Shown here: piece by piece, positions 53,948 to 64,000 of the stretch
Numbering within the stretch: the first letter of the stretch is position 1
Layout: every line of letters begins with the position of its first letter
Source of the DNA: Mikania micrantha
Lineage: Eukaryota; Streptophyta; Magnoliopsida; Asterales; Asteraceae
Length of the DNA stretch: 64,000 nt
Assembly: GCA_009363875.1 (NCBI GenBank)
Contig: CM018680.1
Coordinates: forward strand, 9,743,426 to 9,807,425
Direction of reading: 5' to 3'
Position numbers and translations under genes: made by a program
Notes under the pieces: model-generated
The model's input: the letters and a program-made list of their open reading frames with translations, nothing else
Told to the model about the DNA's origin: nothing
Databases searched by the model: none

Positions 53948-55765
53948 GTTGATCTTAAGCTGCTTGAACATCTCTAAGAAATGTCCATACTCCTGTGCAT
54001 ACTTCTGCTGCAATGCACGTGCCGGATATGGAAGCCTGCTTATATCAACCTCGGGAGTCCTCTTCTCTTCCATCTTCTTCTTCTCCGCCTCAACTCCCTT
54101 CTTCTTAACTGAAGACTCTCCTTCTGGTGCTGTACTTGCTGGGCCTAGCCTCTGGTGCACCCTATCAGGAGTCTCCATCTCTATCTCCTCGTCAACCGGT
54201 TCCTCTACATCGACATCCGGTGACTTCTCCACCTCATTCTCACCTCCACGACCACTCCTAGTCGTCACAGCCTTCACATGACCTTTCGGGTTTGCCTCAG
54301 TATTCCCTGAGAAGGATCCTCCCTGCCTCTCATCCAACCTCTTCGCAATGTCACCTACCGATCGCTGTAGGTCTAGAAATGCTGACAGTTGATTCCTCAG
54401 CAATGTATCATGCTTCTGAAGCTTCACCTGTGTGTGTTGATCCTTGGCAATCAACTGCTGTAGCATCTGTATCTGCTGCTTGAGCATGTCCTTCACTTCT
54501 GGGTCACCACTGCTACTCGGACCCGCTCCTGAATTCTCATTCGCTGCCTGATTCTGACGTGGTTGATAGGAGTTGTTACCATGCCAGTTGTTGTTTGAGT
54601 TTCGCCAATTTGAGTTAGGATTCCAATTAGGATTGGGATTGGAATTGAAGTTGGAAGTGAAAGGCTTGTTCCAACCAGAGTTAATGGAATCTAACTGCTC
54701 CTGATTAGTAATGGGGCACTCGGCAGTCGCATGTCCTCCTCGACATGTCTCACACTTCTTCATCTGTGTCTTCAATTCCTTCATATCTCTCGCTAAAGAC
54801 TCTATGGTAGCAGCAAGGCTAGTGTCAGGAGCGACTTGATAAACACCTCGAGCAACGGATGAGGTGTTGGTAGCCTTAGTGGTGGAGAATCTAGTGGATG
54901 GCTTCTGCTGCTGCTCGGCTCTAGCAAAACTCTCAAACATGTCAATACACTCATCTGTATCCTTCATCTCCATGATATGCCCTCCTGCAGCTGTATTGAA
55001 CATGATTTGCTTCTCCAGTGCCAAACCATTGTAGAATTTCTCTACAAGTGCCCATTCAGAAAGTCCATGCTGTGGACATTTGCTAAGCAATGTGTGGAAT
55101 CGTTCCCAAGCTGCAGAGTAAGACTCATCGGGCTCCATATGAAAGGAATGGATTTGGTCCCTAAGACGAGCAGCTTTGGAAGGTGGAAAATATTTCTTCA
55201 GAAATTTCTTTTGAAGATCATCCCATGTGGTGATGGAGTTCTCAGGGAGGCTGTCAAACCAGGTGGATGCACGACTAGCAAGAGAGAATAGGAAAAGCTG
55301 CAAGCAGATGTTATCCTCAGAAACTCCATGTAGATTGAAGGTGTTGCAGATCCTAGAAAAACGGGACAGATGTCCGGGAGCATCCTCATCATCAAGACCA
55401 TTAAACTGAATGGAATTGGTGATAACAGTCATGATGTAGGAAGGGAATTACCAAGTAGCATCATTGGCAAACACGGGATGAGTGACCGGGTTGCGAACTC
55501 CGGTGAATCCATCGCAAGCTCGGTCGGGAACGGTGCGTCTACGCGGTGGTATCTCCTCGGCCATGTCGAAGCAAACAGGTGGGATCGGGAAAGGTGAAGT
55601 GGGTGTGTGTGAAGGTGAAATAGGTGTAGAACTAGAAGGAGAAAACAAAATCGGGGCAAGAACACATACCTGGGAAAGGCGACTCCTAAGGTTCATGTGA
55701 AACTCTTGCTCCGGTTCTTCAAAAGCTAAAACTGGCGGTGGTCCTTGTGATCGAGTATGTGGCAT
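53936..55765 (-). pseudogene. gag: Athila gag, one nonsense codon and frameshifted end
   Basis: Starts at ATG 55765. The N-terminal part is Pro/Ser-rich and basic; an in-frame TAA at 55448-55450 follows, and after it the same frame gives the Athila gag core (W-F-D-S-L, then F-L-K-K-Y-F-P-P) and a C-X2-C-X3-H-X4-C knuckle. Near its 3' end a 1-base shift ends it at 53936 instead of running into pol. Gag forms the particle; this copy cannot. A CCCAG|GTATGT donor-like site on the minus strand at 55669 has no convincing acceptor. Confidence 0.88.
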
Positions 55766-55960
55766 GCACTGTAAACGATTACAAGTAAGGGGGTTTAATA
55801 AACAAAACAAAGAAAAACCTAAAACATAATAGACAAGAAACAATTAAGGCACATAAGAAAGAAAAGAAAAGACTCAAAACCTAAAATACTAAAAACAAAC
55901 AAAAATTAGACCTACTAATTCTTAAAATCACAATCTATGGTAATTTCGCTATTGCCAAGT
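55766..55960 (-). other. Athila leader
   Basis: Noncoding between PBS and gag; no feature beyond A-rich runs. Confidence 0.5.
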
Positions 55961-55979
55961 GTCCCCGGCAACGGCGCCG
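55961..55979 (-). promoter_or_regulatory. Athila primer-binding site (tRNA-Asp type)
   Basis: The minus strand reads GGCGCCGTTGCCGGGGA, complementary to the tRNA-Asp 3' region used by Athila elements, with one apparent mismatch at its first base. It lies a few bases from the LTR end. Confidence 0.85.
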
Positions 55980-55986
55980 AAAACTT

Positions 55987-57683
55987 GATGTTCCTAAAAT
56001 TGGTCTAAGAAATAACTAAAAACACTAACCTAGACTTAACTTAATTACAACGAGTTAAAACTGAAAATCCTAAACTAAACTACTACGACAGGCAAGTGTA
56101 CCTATCAATTGTAGAATAGCAAATGAAAGTCCGGATATCGAACCCACGAGACACTGACTTAACGAAACAAGATTAGAAAATGATTTAAAACAAAGAGGGG
56201 GGGTTTTGAATAAAAATGACAATTCAATTAAACTAATTATCCTAATTAAATTAGAAAAAGCAGATTCAACTAATATTAATTCCTAAAACAGATTAATTAA
56301 TTTGATTAAAAGAAATGAATTACAATTTTAGAAAAACCTGAACAAATGGACAAAACTCTACTTAGGTAGATTCCTATTTGTGATTATTGAAACTATTGAC
56401 TTTGTTTGATATGATGGAACTAGGATCTTAAACAGCAAAATATGGGTAACCTAATGGATTCTGGATTAATTACCAGATGTAATCAACTAAGAAAACCTAA
56501 TGTTGCACTAAACACACTAGTTAGTTGAATCACCTCCCGGATTTTTCCAACAACACTTTTGTACTCAAATGAACAAGTCACATTCCTGATTTTCCCATTC
56601 CAATACACCAAAGATGCAAGGAGTAATCTTAAAATGTCTAATTTGACACGAAATGACAATAACACTAAGTCTTTCAAAGAACTATCCCTCCCGGGTAATT
56701 ACTATGAAAATCCTAATGCTAAAGATCACCCGACAAGTCTATCACCTTCCGGATTTCTAAACTTAGATACACATTGAACCTTAAGAACATCAGTTATATC
56801 TTTTCATATGGCTAGTGATATCAAACAAGCCATAAACTAGTCATAACACCCAGTCGATGACCTAATATGCGTCTAACACCGAAAGACATTCAATAAACAC
56901 GTATGGAGCATGATATGAACTGATAGAATCAAGATTAAATATGCAAAACTCATCAAAATGACATACTAAGATCTGTTACAAAAGTGTTTTCCATTATAAA
57001 TCAAAACCATAGTCAATAGTCATCAATAATCATTAAACATTCATTCTAACCTAAGTAGAATCAAAGAACTAGCCAATATACATCATCAGTCAATAACAAT
57101 CAGAAACAATAGGATGAAATGTTATAAACTACTGAAAATTAAGAACAAGTGAGAACAAAGAGTGACCAAGATGAATTTACATGTAACCCAAGTCCTCTAG
57201 CCCTCCAATGCTTCCCAAATGCTTCCCAATGCTCCTGGAATGCTTCTTAGCTTCAAAAATGATCGACAATGATGATCCAAAAGGCTGGGGAGCGTCTCCT
57301 CTTTATTCTCGCATTAAGCTTGGTTTTTTTCAAATTTTAAAACACGTCGCGTACCGCGAATAAAATTTCAAACATCATCGCGTGCCACGATGGACAAAAC
57401 AAGCGGGGAAGTCCCGAAATCCTTCGCGTATCGCGAAGGTCTTTTTCTCCCTCTTCGCGTACCGCGACGATAGCAAAATGATTAAAAATTTGTCTTTTTC
57501 TCTGGATTTCAACCGGGGCTCGATTCCTTCGGGTTTCGAACTCAATTTCCGCTCATTTCATTCGACAAACCTGTAAAAGCCATAAAATGTAAAAAGAATC
57601 TAAAAATAAACATAAACGACTTATTTACATCTTAAAATCGACTCAAAATTACTGAAAAACCGGATGTGTTTTACAACCCATCA
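55987..57683 (-). mobile_element. Athila 5' LTR (1697 bp)
   Basis: Matches 20961-22664 with about 45 differences by eye. It contains the CGCGTACCGCG cluster at about 57347-57470. Confidence 0.93.
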
Positions 57684-57688
57684 AGGAC
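57684..57688. repeat. Target-site duplication of Athila element, right copy
   Basis: AGGAC, identical to 20956-20960. Confidence 0.93.
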
Positions 57689-57689
57689 A

Positions 57690-57967
57690 CTGATAAGTTC
57701 TCACACAAAAGTGTTCACATACAGTTCTTTGATACATTGCCAGACCGGCAATAGATATGTTCTTGTTCAAAAATGTTCTTATAGTTCTGTGTCACATTGC
57801 CATACAAGCAATTGATATGTTCTCACACAACTATGTTCTCATAGTTCTGTGACATATTGCCATACAGACAATAGATATGTTCTCACACAAAATGTTCTCA
57901 TAGTTCTATGATACATTGCCATACATACAATAGATATGTTCTCACACAAAATGTTCTCATAGTTCTG
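57690..57967. repeat. 60-bp tandem repeat in element D leader (about 4.5 copies)
   Basis: Units with ACATTGCCATACA, then ATAGATATGTTCTCACACAA, start at about 57731, 57791, 57851 and 57910 (periods 60, 60, 59). It directly abuts the Athila insertion. Confidence 0.9.
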
Positions 57968-58255
57968 GTTATAGTTCACACAGGTTTAACATTGATACTT
58001 ATTTCATACATCACATACATAACACATCACACAGATAGATATACAAAAACAACCATTTTATTATTATATTATAAGTTTTATGAAACCACAACGTTTTGTT
58101 ACATAAGCTACCAGAGAACCATGACATTATGACTAGATACCAGGGATCTATTTACATAAAAAAACATCCCCCAAACATCCAACTCTCAACCTATCCGTTT
58201 ATTACTGATGGTATATACAATGATGATCCCAAAACATACACACCCATATAAGATC
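57968..58255 (-). other. Element D leader between repeat array and upstream ORF
   Basis: Noncoding, AT-rich; nothing recognised. Confidence 0.5.
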
Positions 58256-59047
58256 TTACCGTAAAAAGTACGGTAAGCATGCCATCACGATGGCCATAGT
58301 TGCCAGTACTATAGCTAGTCCTAACATCCTCGCTTCCAAGCTCAGCATCCTAACACCCTCTATCACCTCTCTTACCCTCACAGCTCTCACCCTCACAACC
58401 TCAACATACTGCCAAAATACAATCATCAACACATGCATCATGGTCTGTCTCATCATGTCCTCTATAATCGTCCTCCACGCTCTAGTGCCGGCCTCAAGCA
58501 TCTCAAACTGCTCTACCAAAGTCTGGTGAGTCACACGTGTCTCAGTCAAGGTGATACGGGTCTCTTGTAAAGAACCATACAACTGCCTCAGCTCCAAGTG
58601 AGTACTCTGCAAGTCTAAAGTGACCTGCTGCAGCTGAGCTCTCATCTAAGCCTGTCTAGAAGACTCACCCACCTCGTGAGTAAAGCCTAGAATATCTCTA
58701 GGGGCAAGCTGATGCCTAGGTGGTAACCCTGTGGTTTTGCGGGTCTGTCGCCGCATCCTCCTAATCCCAGTGTAAAACGGGACCGTCTGAGGTGATGGGC
58801 TCCTAGCCCTATGGTCAGCAGAGTTATCATCATTAGATACCTGTGGATGTAATGGTGGTGTACGTGGTACATGGGATGGAGTCTGTGGTACTAATGGTGG
58901 TGTGTGTGAAATCTGAGGTACTGCTAGGGATGCCGCAGAAGATGCTTCTGATGGATCAGAATCAGAACTGGAGCTAGGACTAGGCGTATCGTCCAAAATC
59001 ACATATGGAATCTGCCTGTAGAAATAACGATCACGTGGGTTAACCAT
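58256..59047 (-). pseudogene. Element D upstream ORF (coiled coil plus C-terminal hydrophobic segment)
   Basis: Between PBS and gag. ATG at 59047 opens 133 codons, rich in Pro and Ser with a basic R-R-M-R-R-Q-T-R-K patch, ending at TAG 58646-58648. An ATG follows at once in the same frame and gives 129 codons: a heptad-like coiled coil, then a last stretch of about 20 hydrophobic residues (about 58260-58330) before R-stop. Either one protein broken by a CAG-to-TAG change, or two abutting ORFs. The hydrophobic end looks like a tail anchor. I do not recognise a family. Element A has an ORF in the same place. Confidence 0.55.
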
Positions 59048-59385
59048 CGCTGTACAAACAAAATTTCCAGATCAGTACCATGGAATAAATATTGAATAAT
59101 AATATTCAACATAAACATGATATGATATCTCTTCCTATCTCAAAGCAACTACTCGTCCTTATAGTTATTATTGTTCTGCTTGCATTGAAATTCACTAGAA
59201 TGCACACGTGTTATGAATTTCAGTTATGCTGGCCAGTCATAAATAAAATTCATACCACCTGATTATCATGGCTTAATTCAAAACAAATTTTGTTCATTAG
59301 TTATGTTCGGTGCTCTCTGTGTCACTATAACGAGCCTATGGTTATAGTTTAGGTCTCTAAGTCCACCTAAATTCTATAACCTGTG

Positions 59386-59397
59386 GCTCTGATACCA
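59386..59397 (-). promoter_or_regulatory. Element D primer-binding site (initiator Met tRNA)
   Basis: The minus strand reads TGGTATCAGAGC three bases after the LTR end. Confidence 0.92.
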
Positions 59398-59662
59398 CCC
59401 TGTCACACCACCACCTCTCGTCACCTAAGATGATGTCATTCGTTACTCTGAGAAGGTTGCGGAAGCATAGTGGTGATGTCTCATAGATGAGGTGTGACCT
59501 ACTTGATCCGGTATCACAACACACAAATTAACTTAAAGTAAATACATTACATGGGTTCGTCATTACAAACAACATTATAATTTACAATTAAGTTTATTAC
59601 ACAACTGACTTATTTATTTACAAGTATATGAAGTGTATCCTCACCCGATGGTCACTGTCTTC

Positions 59663-60212
59663 CTGCAAAAGTTTTAAGTTTAAAACGTCAGCACAAAGCT
59701 GGTGAGTTCGTAAAGTTCATGTTCAACAATATGATATGCAATACAAGTTCTCACAATGTTCAGTTCAAGATAACCATGGGACCCGTATCTAGTTCCTTTC
59801 AGACGTTCTGTTCAGTTCAGTTCTGTAAAGATACTACCCGTCGGTACATATCTTAGTGCCTCATTGTCTTAATGTCTATCACTACATTAAGAAGTTCTGG
59901 AAACAGTTAACAAACATTTACACCAAGGGGAGTTGCAAGCTCCCGGCAAATGGGTTGTCAGCCGATAGTACTATCATCGTTTTCCGTTCGGCCCCACACG
60001 GGTTCACTAGATACAGTTCGTAAATGAGGACTTCTAAGTTATGTGATAGTGTTCTGTTTTACAGGCAAAATCCCATGAAATCCACAAGTTCTCAACAATC
60101 ACATGAAATCACGCAGATAACAGTGATACATATCATATGTTTCTGAAAATTCCACAGTTAGACCCCGATGTTTATAAAATATTAAAAAGAAAAGCGGTTG
60201 TACGAAACTCAC
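59663..60212 (-). other. Probable leader intron in element D LTR
   Basis: Donor TATCAG|GTGAGTTTC (G at 60212) and acceptor CTTTTGCAG| (last G at 59663), 550 nt. ACTCACCAGCTTTGTGCTGA lies a little before the acceptor, as in A, B and C. Confidence 0.5.
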
Positions 60213-61221
60213 CTGATAACTCAGAAGTAGCAGAATGTCATACAACTGATATTAATAGAGTGATTATGCATTTATTTATGTTTAATGAGTTATTTACGTT
60301 TTTAACTTACTGATTAGATCTTTCTGAATGTTCAATATCAAAGACATTGTCTTAACAGTCACCAAACTGATTTTAAATATTTAATTAGTTAATTTAATGT
60401 TATATCATACAATATATGATAATGTAGGAACCTACATTGAATTAGGTTCTTAATACAAAGTTGATGACACCCTTGATTAATCAGAATAATCTCAGATTAA
60501 CCAAATAGTTAATGTTGTTGATTATAATGTTAAAACAGTTTCTAAACAGATTAATGACTTAGAATTGATCAATCCTTGTTATTGATTGCCCAAATATCAC
60601 GAAATATCACAATGTAGCATTAGAATAGGTTTAATAACCATGTTTAACATACTAATCTGACCGTTATCATAAACATCAGATAATCGTTCCAGTAAGTATG
60701 TTAATAATTGTGATTAGCTTGAAACACTTGGATCTAACCTTGCATTTCAAAGATTAATCAAACTAATCACCTACATTGTCACAATCAAATGGTTTAAACC
60801 ATTATAACCATGGTTATGATTTCATGAAAACCGGGCATTACAACAGATCAAAACAAGGATTTACCCGTTAAAACATCAAGTTCTTCGTTTATATCAATCC
60901 TAGCCATCATCTAGGAAATAATCAACAATCCTAACTATACCATTACGTTCAAAATCAAGATCTAATCAATCATTATCAAGCTAGAAGTTTAATACGAATC
61001 ATTACCTATTCAGACGGAGTTTTGACTGCACAACGACGATCAGAACTTGTAAACACAATCCCTGGTGCGATCTGTGGGTCCAGAAGCCTTCAAGATAGAG
61101 ATTTGATGGTAAAGTTAACTGGTTTTTCGTCTGTAAGTCGAATAGGGGAGTGAGAGATGACATATATGGTTTTCTGCATGAAATGAACTTTTCAATTTGA
61201 TCCTTTACACCGCCCTTCTCG

Positions 61222-61347
61222 TCGCGTACCGCCAAGGAAAGCAACTTGGAGCTCGGCGTACCGCGAAGAAATCCGGAGGAAATCAGATATTTTTGGTCCT
61301 TCGCGTACAGCCAAGGATGCTTAATTCGGCCTTGGCATACCGCGATG
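61222..61347. repeat. CGCGTACCGCG motif cluster in element D LTR
   Basis: Four versions: TCGCGTACCGC at 61222-61232, CGGCGTACCGCGA at 61254-61266, TTCGCGTACAGCC from 61300, and GGCATACCGCGATG ending 61347. It lies 210-335 bases from the outer LTR end, as in Athila (216-336). Confidence 0.75.
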
Positions 61348-61557
61348 ACTCCCGGAGTTCTATACTTCGAAATTTTTCTTCATTTTTCGATTCCGGAGAA
61401 TCCGAAACTCCGTTTCGCACACGGTTTTCGCCCACGTTCATACTTTTTCGCATACTTTCAACCTATAATAATTTCGATTGTAAAATTAATGTGGATTTCA
61501 GCACAACTAAATGTGCTCACATCATTAATGACGTAATTCTCAACTACAATTGTCACA

Positions 61558-62040
61558 TAAGGTGTATCAATAACTCAATTAAACTGAGTAATCCATAAGT
61601 CTTGTTGGCCAACTTCAGCTCCAAGCCAAAGAATTGGATAACTCTTAAGTTAAACAATTTTTGACTTTAGAAAACGGTAATAAAAACACTCTTACTCCCA
61701 AAATTCGACCTCCATCTTTCTCTTTTCCCTTCTAGAGTTGCAAAACCTGCTAAAATATCATCTCAAGTGTTCTACAAGGGCTTAGAAAGTTCAAGTTATC
61801 ATCCAAATCAAGGAATTACTCCAAAATCAAGTTTCTTGAGTTTTTAAGCAAGCTCTTCAATTCGGTAAATTTCAGCTCCCATCCTTTGTTAAAACAACTT
61901 CATATAACATATACAAGAGTAAACAAGCTTGGTTTCAAGACTAGAAATTAACAAAATCTTGAAAACATCAAAGGGCAATCTTGTTCAAAATAGTTTTTCC
62001 TTCGAAATCATAAAATGTGATTTTTGATTGCCTCGTTGTT
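61558..62040 (+). other. Unassigned sequence right of element D
   Basis: No gene. TTCAATTCGGTAAATTTC at about 61860 looks like a splice donor and, with the sequence before it, resembles an LTR leader in plus orientation. Too little to name an element. Confidence 0.35.
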
Positions 62041-62044
62041 ATAT

Positions 62045-62085
62045 TATGTTAACTAGGTTTTTCTCGCCACGCAATGCAACGGGTT
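62045..62085 (-). mobile_element. Possible Helitron 3' end
   Basis: On the minus strand a GC-rich imperfect hairpin (CCCGTTGCATTGCGTGGCG) is followed by AAAAACCTAG and T, the usual layout of a Helitron 3' terminus (hairpin, then CTRR, inserted before T). The hairpin is poor, and no 5' end or helicase is seen. Confidence 0.25.
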
Positions 62086-62397
62086 ATTACAATACACTCT
62101 TGATGACGGGCATTATATATTATTTGCAGAAGCATACGTCACATAGCAAAATCAAATCTCTCATCACGAACTCTATGCTAATTTCTCATAAAAACATAAA
62201 ATCATACAAAATACATATAAATATGTTATGAAAATATAGAAGAAATTACTCACAAAATCCTTATCACTGGTAACCAATTGGTTGAATTAAAAAAAAACCC
62301 AAATCGCTAAGCAAACGTCGATTTTCTAAGAAAACAAATAAATCACCATTATCTTCTTCAGACACCATAGAAACCCTAGAAAGGATCACGTTTTTTA

Positions 62398-62525
62398 CTA
62401 TGTATATATATATATATAATATTTACTATTTTCAATATTATATGTGTGTATATATATATATAATGTATTAATTCTATTCAATAATATATATACTATTCAT
62501 TTTGCTTGAATTTTAATATATATAA
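62398..62525. repeat. TA-rich microsatellite region
   Basis: Several TATATATA and GTGTATATATA runs. Confidence 0.85.
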
Positions 62526-62530
62526 TAAAA

Positions 62531-63149
62531 AGGTGATTTTGGAGCTTGGTGCATGTAAAAAGTAATTAGAAACCAATAAAAACACAAAAAACCAACCTAG
62601 AAAAATCTGGCTCGCTGCATGATCACAGCCTACACAATACTTGTCCACGACCTCGTGACCTGCTCACGACCTACCATTCTCGTTAATCGTTGGCCAAGAC
62701 CGGTTCGTTGCGGAGGAACCTCAGCCACATTTGAGTCATGGCCCTTGACTAGCTTGCTGTGGCCCAGGTTACCAAGTCGCCTGTCACAACCGCCTAGCCA
62801 CTAGCCCTGCATGACACTTTTATGGCAACCTCAAGAAGAGTACGCCCGTCACTAGTGAGTAAATTCTAGCCAAAACCTCTTTCGTTTGATTCTGTGTTCT
62901 GAACTTCATTTCACGGTCTATCTCACAATTTGGCGATCTAATTTCGATCTGGAAGTTGATAAAGATTCCAATTTGTGATAAGGAAGTTAATTTCATAACC
63001 ATTTCAACGTGTAGATGCGTGTTATGTCCTAATTCATTGTAATATTCTATTCTTATGTAAAAAATGTTTATTATTTTAATGAAATACATGTTTTATCTTT
63101 TTTTGGTTAATGTTTAATGTTTGAGTTTGATTTAAATTAAATGTTGAAC
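62531..63149. other. Unassigned sequence, no gene seen
   Basis: A less AT-rich part (62600-62860) and an AT-rich part. A possible LTR start (TGTTATGTCC near 63020) cannot be confirmed. No motif identifies it. Confidence 0.4.
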
Positions 63150-63155
63150 TATTTG

Positions 63156-63257
63156 AACGAATGAGTCATAAGAATGAGTCATTCGTAAGAATAAACTCCT
63201 AAGAATGAATCATTCGCACGAATGGACGATTAGCATGAATCATTCATACGAATGACG
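63156..63257. repeat. ATTCGT/ACGAAT motif cluster before TATA box
   Basis: Several close variants of ATTCGT and its complement (GAACGAATGAG, CATTCGTAAG, CATTCGCACGAATG, CATTCATACGAATG) in 100 bp, ending 7 bases before a TATA box. Confidence 0.75.
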
Positions 63258-63263
63258 TTAGAC

Positions 63264-63271
63264 TATAAAAA
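63264..63271 (+). promoter_or_regulatory. TATA box of element E LTR
   Basis: TATAAAAA about 258 bases before the LTR end at 63521. Confidence 0.6.
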
Positions 63272-63524
63272 CCGAACAAAAAAATATACTGTATAAGTCA
63301 TCATTGCCCTAGTTTTCTGTGTGCTGCTACAGTCGATTTTCATCATCCATGTTTTCTCCGTCCGTGTTTAATTGTTTTGAGCCTCTACATTGATTCCATT
63401 GCTTCGGTCGATCACGTGTATTGGTGATATTGATTGGATCACTTTCGGATAGGATTCCACACTTTTCGGCGGATGCCTGAGTAGTTCTCGTTAGGAACCA
63501 ACATGTTCCGTAGGTCCTACAAAG

Positions 63525-63536
63525 TGGTATCAGGGC
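63525..63536 (+). promoter_or_regulatory. Element E primer-binding site, one mismatch
   Basis: TGGTATCAGGGC, one base from the initiator-Met sequence TGGTATCAGAGC, 3 bases after CCTACA. Confidence 0.7.
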
Positions 63537-64000
63537 TTTGGCTCTTGGTTCTACTCGGATTTCCATCAATTACAGATTGTTGTCATTAATTTTGCCATTT
63601 AACGGGTTTTCTTGTTCATAAAGTTTATTATGCAATCTAAAAACACTTGTTTTGGGCTTGTTCGATAGAGTTTGTCATTTACAACTCTTAGACACACTAT
63701 TCTTGGTCTTCGTACCAAGTTCGGTGGTCTAAAATCCTCTAAAACGTAGTTTGGCAAAATAAAAAGGTTGAAAAATTTCAAATCTTACGAATGAGACATT
63801 CGTGTGAATAGACCACCTCATTCACACAAATAGCCTATGAGTTCATACGGATAGACCCTCTGTTCGTACGAATAGCCATCCATTTGCACCCCTAACCATT
63901 CGCCCTTTTCCACATTCGCATTCCACTCGCATTCGCCCATGATCTCATTTGCTCAACCCTCTATTCTCCCAAACAGTCATTCGTTCACTCTCCATTCGCA
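63537..64000 (+). other. Element E leader, cut by window edge
   Basis: Noncoding to the window end. From about 63785 it again holds many CATTCGT, GTACGAATAG and CATTCGC words, as in its LTR. Confidence 0.5.

Larger units (their letters stand above)
20961..57683 (-). mobile_element. Athila-type Ty3/gypsy element split by two younger insertions
   Basis: Two related LTRs (20961-22664 and 55987-57683) bounded by AGGAC on both sides. The minus-strand order is 5' LTR, tRNA-Asp-type PBS, gag, pol, third ORF, 3' LTR. The internal region is divided by element B (23152-33453) and element C (37297-49987); without them the element is about 13.7 kb. Gag, a D-L-G-A-S protease, pol and the third ORF are Athila-like. 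All ORFs carry lesions. By eye the LTRs differ at about 45 positions in 1.7 kb, much more than those of the nested elements. Confidence 0.92.
59401..61557 (-). mobile_element. Element D 5' LTR (about 2157 bp)
   Basis: The plus strand starts TGTCACACC and ends TTGTCACA, so the minus strand begins TGTGACAATTG and ends GGTGTGACA, like elements B and C. Only one LTR is in view, so the outer end (61557) rests on the terminal pattern. It contains a probable intron and a CGCGTACCGCG cluster. Frames at 61002-61598 are not supported as genes. Confidence 0.75.
63150..63521 (+). mobile_element. Element E: 3' part of a plus-strand LTR
   Basis: An LTR ending CCTACA at 63521, followed by a PBS. The start is not resolved (possibly near 63020). 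Family unknown; the layout suits copia elements. Confidence 0.55.

Noticed and set aside
55564..55669. Intron in Athila gag from the CCCAG|GTATGT donor at 55669
   Set aside because: No convincing acceptor before the conserved gag sequence, and the frame is open through it.
61197..61598. 133- and 96-codon frames in the element D LTR
   Set aside because: They span the CGCGTACCGCG cluster and the LTR end in two overlapping frames; no domain.
62619..63089. Short frames of 61 and 89 codons at the right end
   Set aside because: No domain, low complexity or chance length; no support for a host gene.

Overview
This is intergenic plant DNA made almost entirely of nested LTR retrotransposons. No host gene, tRNA, rRNA or organelle segment was found. 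Several primer-binding sites complement initiator-Met tRNA, Ty3/gypsy and Ty1/copia pol genes are present, and nesting is deep. This fits a large-genome eudicot. The kind of Sirevirus and chromovirus families suggests Asteraceae, but that is a guess from family resemblance.

Layout. Outermost is element D, a minus-strand Ty3/gypsy chromovirus: gag-protease remains at 18.8-20.7 kb, its leader continues at 57.7-59.4 kb, and its 5' LTR is 59401-61557. Two nests interrupt D. On the left lies element A, a related minus-strand gypsy element (gag N-terminus, upstream ORF, PBS and 5' LTR from 1398). A young Ty1/copia Sirevirus-type element sits inside A's LTR (2654-18417, duplication CTAAT). On the right an Athila element on the minus strand (20961-57683, duplication AGGAC) sits in D's leader. 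Athila is itself split by two younger plus-strand chromovirus-type elements. B (23152-33453, duplication TATTT) is non-autonomous with an almost gene-free core. C (37297-49987, duplication TTTAA) has an uninterrupted 1564-codon gag-pol. Beyond 61.6 kb are fragments, including the 3' end of a further plus-strand LTR with a PBS at 63525.

How the parts work. C looks able to supply gag, protease, reverse transcriptase, RNase H, integrase and a chromodomain, and is a possible helper for B. The copia element has gag, pol with one frame change, and a 1399-codon third ORF between pol and the 3' LTR. Athila has gag, pol and an Athila-type third ORF, all mutated. By hand-read LTR comparison the copia element, B and C are very young (about 0.2-0.4% divergence) and Athila is older (about 2.5%).

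Most interesting signals. (1) The copia LTR holds about 21 TGCTGA motifs followed by a TATA box, and the same arrangement recurs inside the element just before ORF3, suggesting a second, internal promoter. (2) A CGCGTACCGCG motif clusters at nearly the same offset in the LTRs of two unrelated elements (Athila and D) and again upstream of Athila's third ORF. (3) All four chromovirus-type LTRs carry a matched splice donor and acceptor in the leader. (4) A and D carry an extra ORF between PBS and gag, and D's copy ends in a membrane-spanning-like segment.
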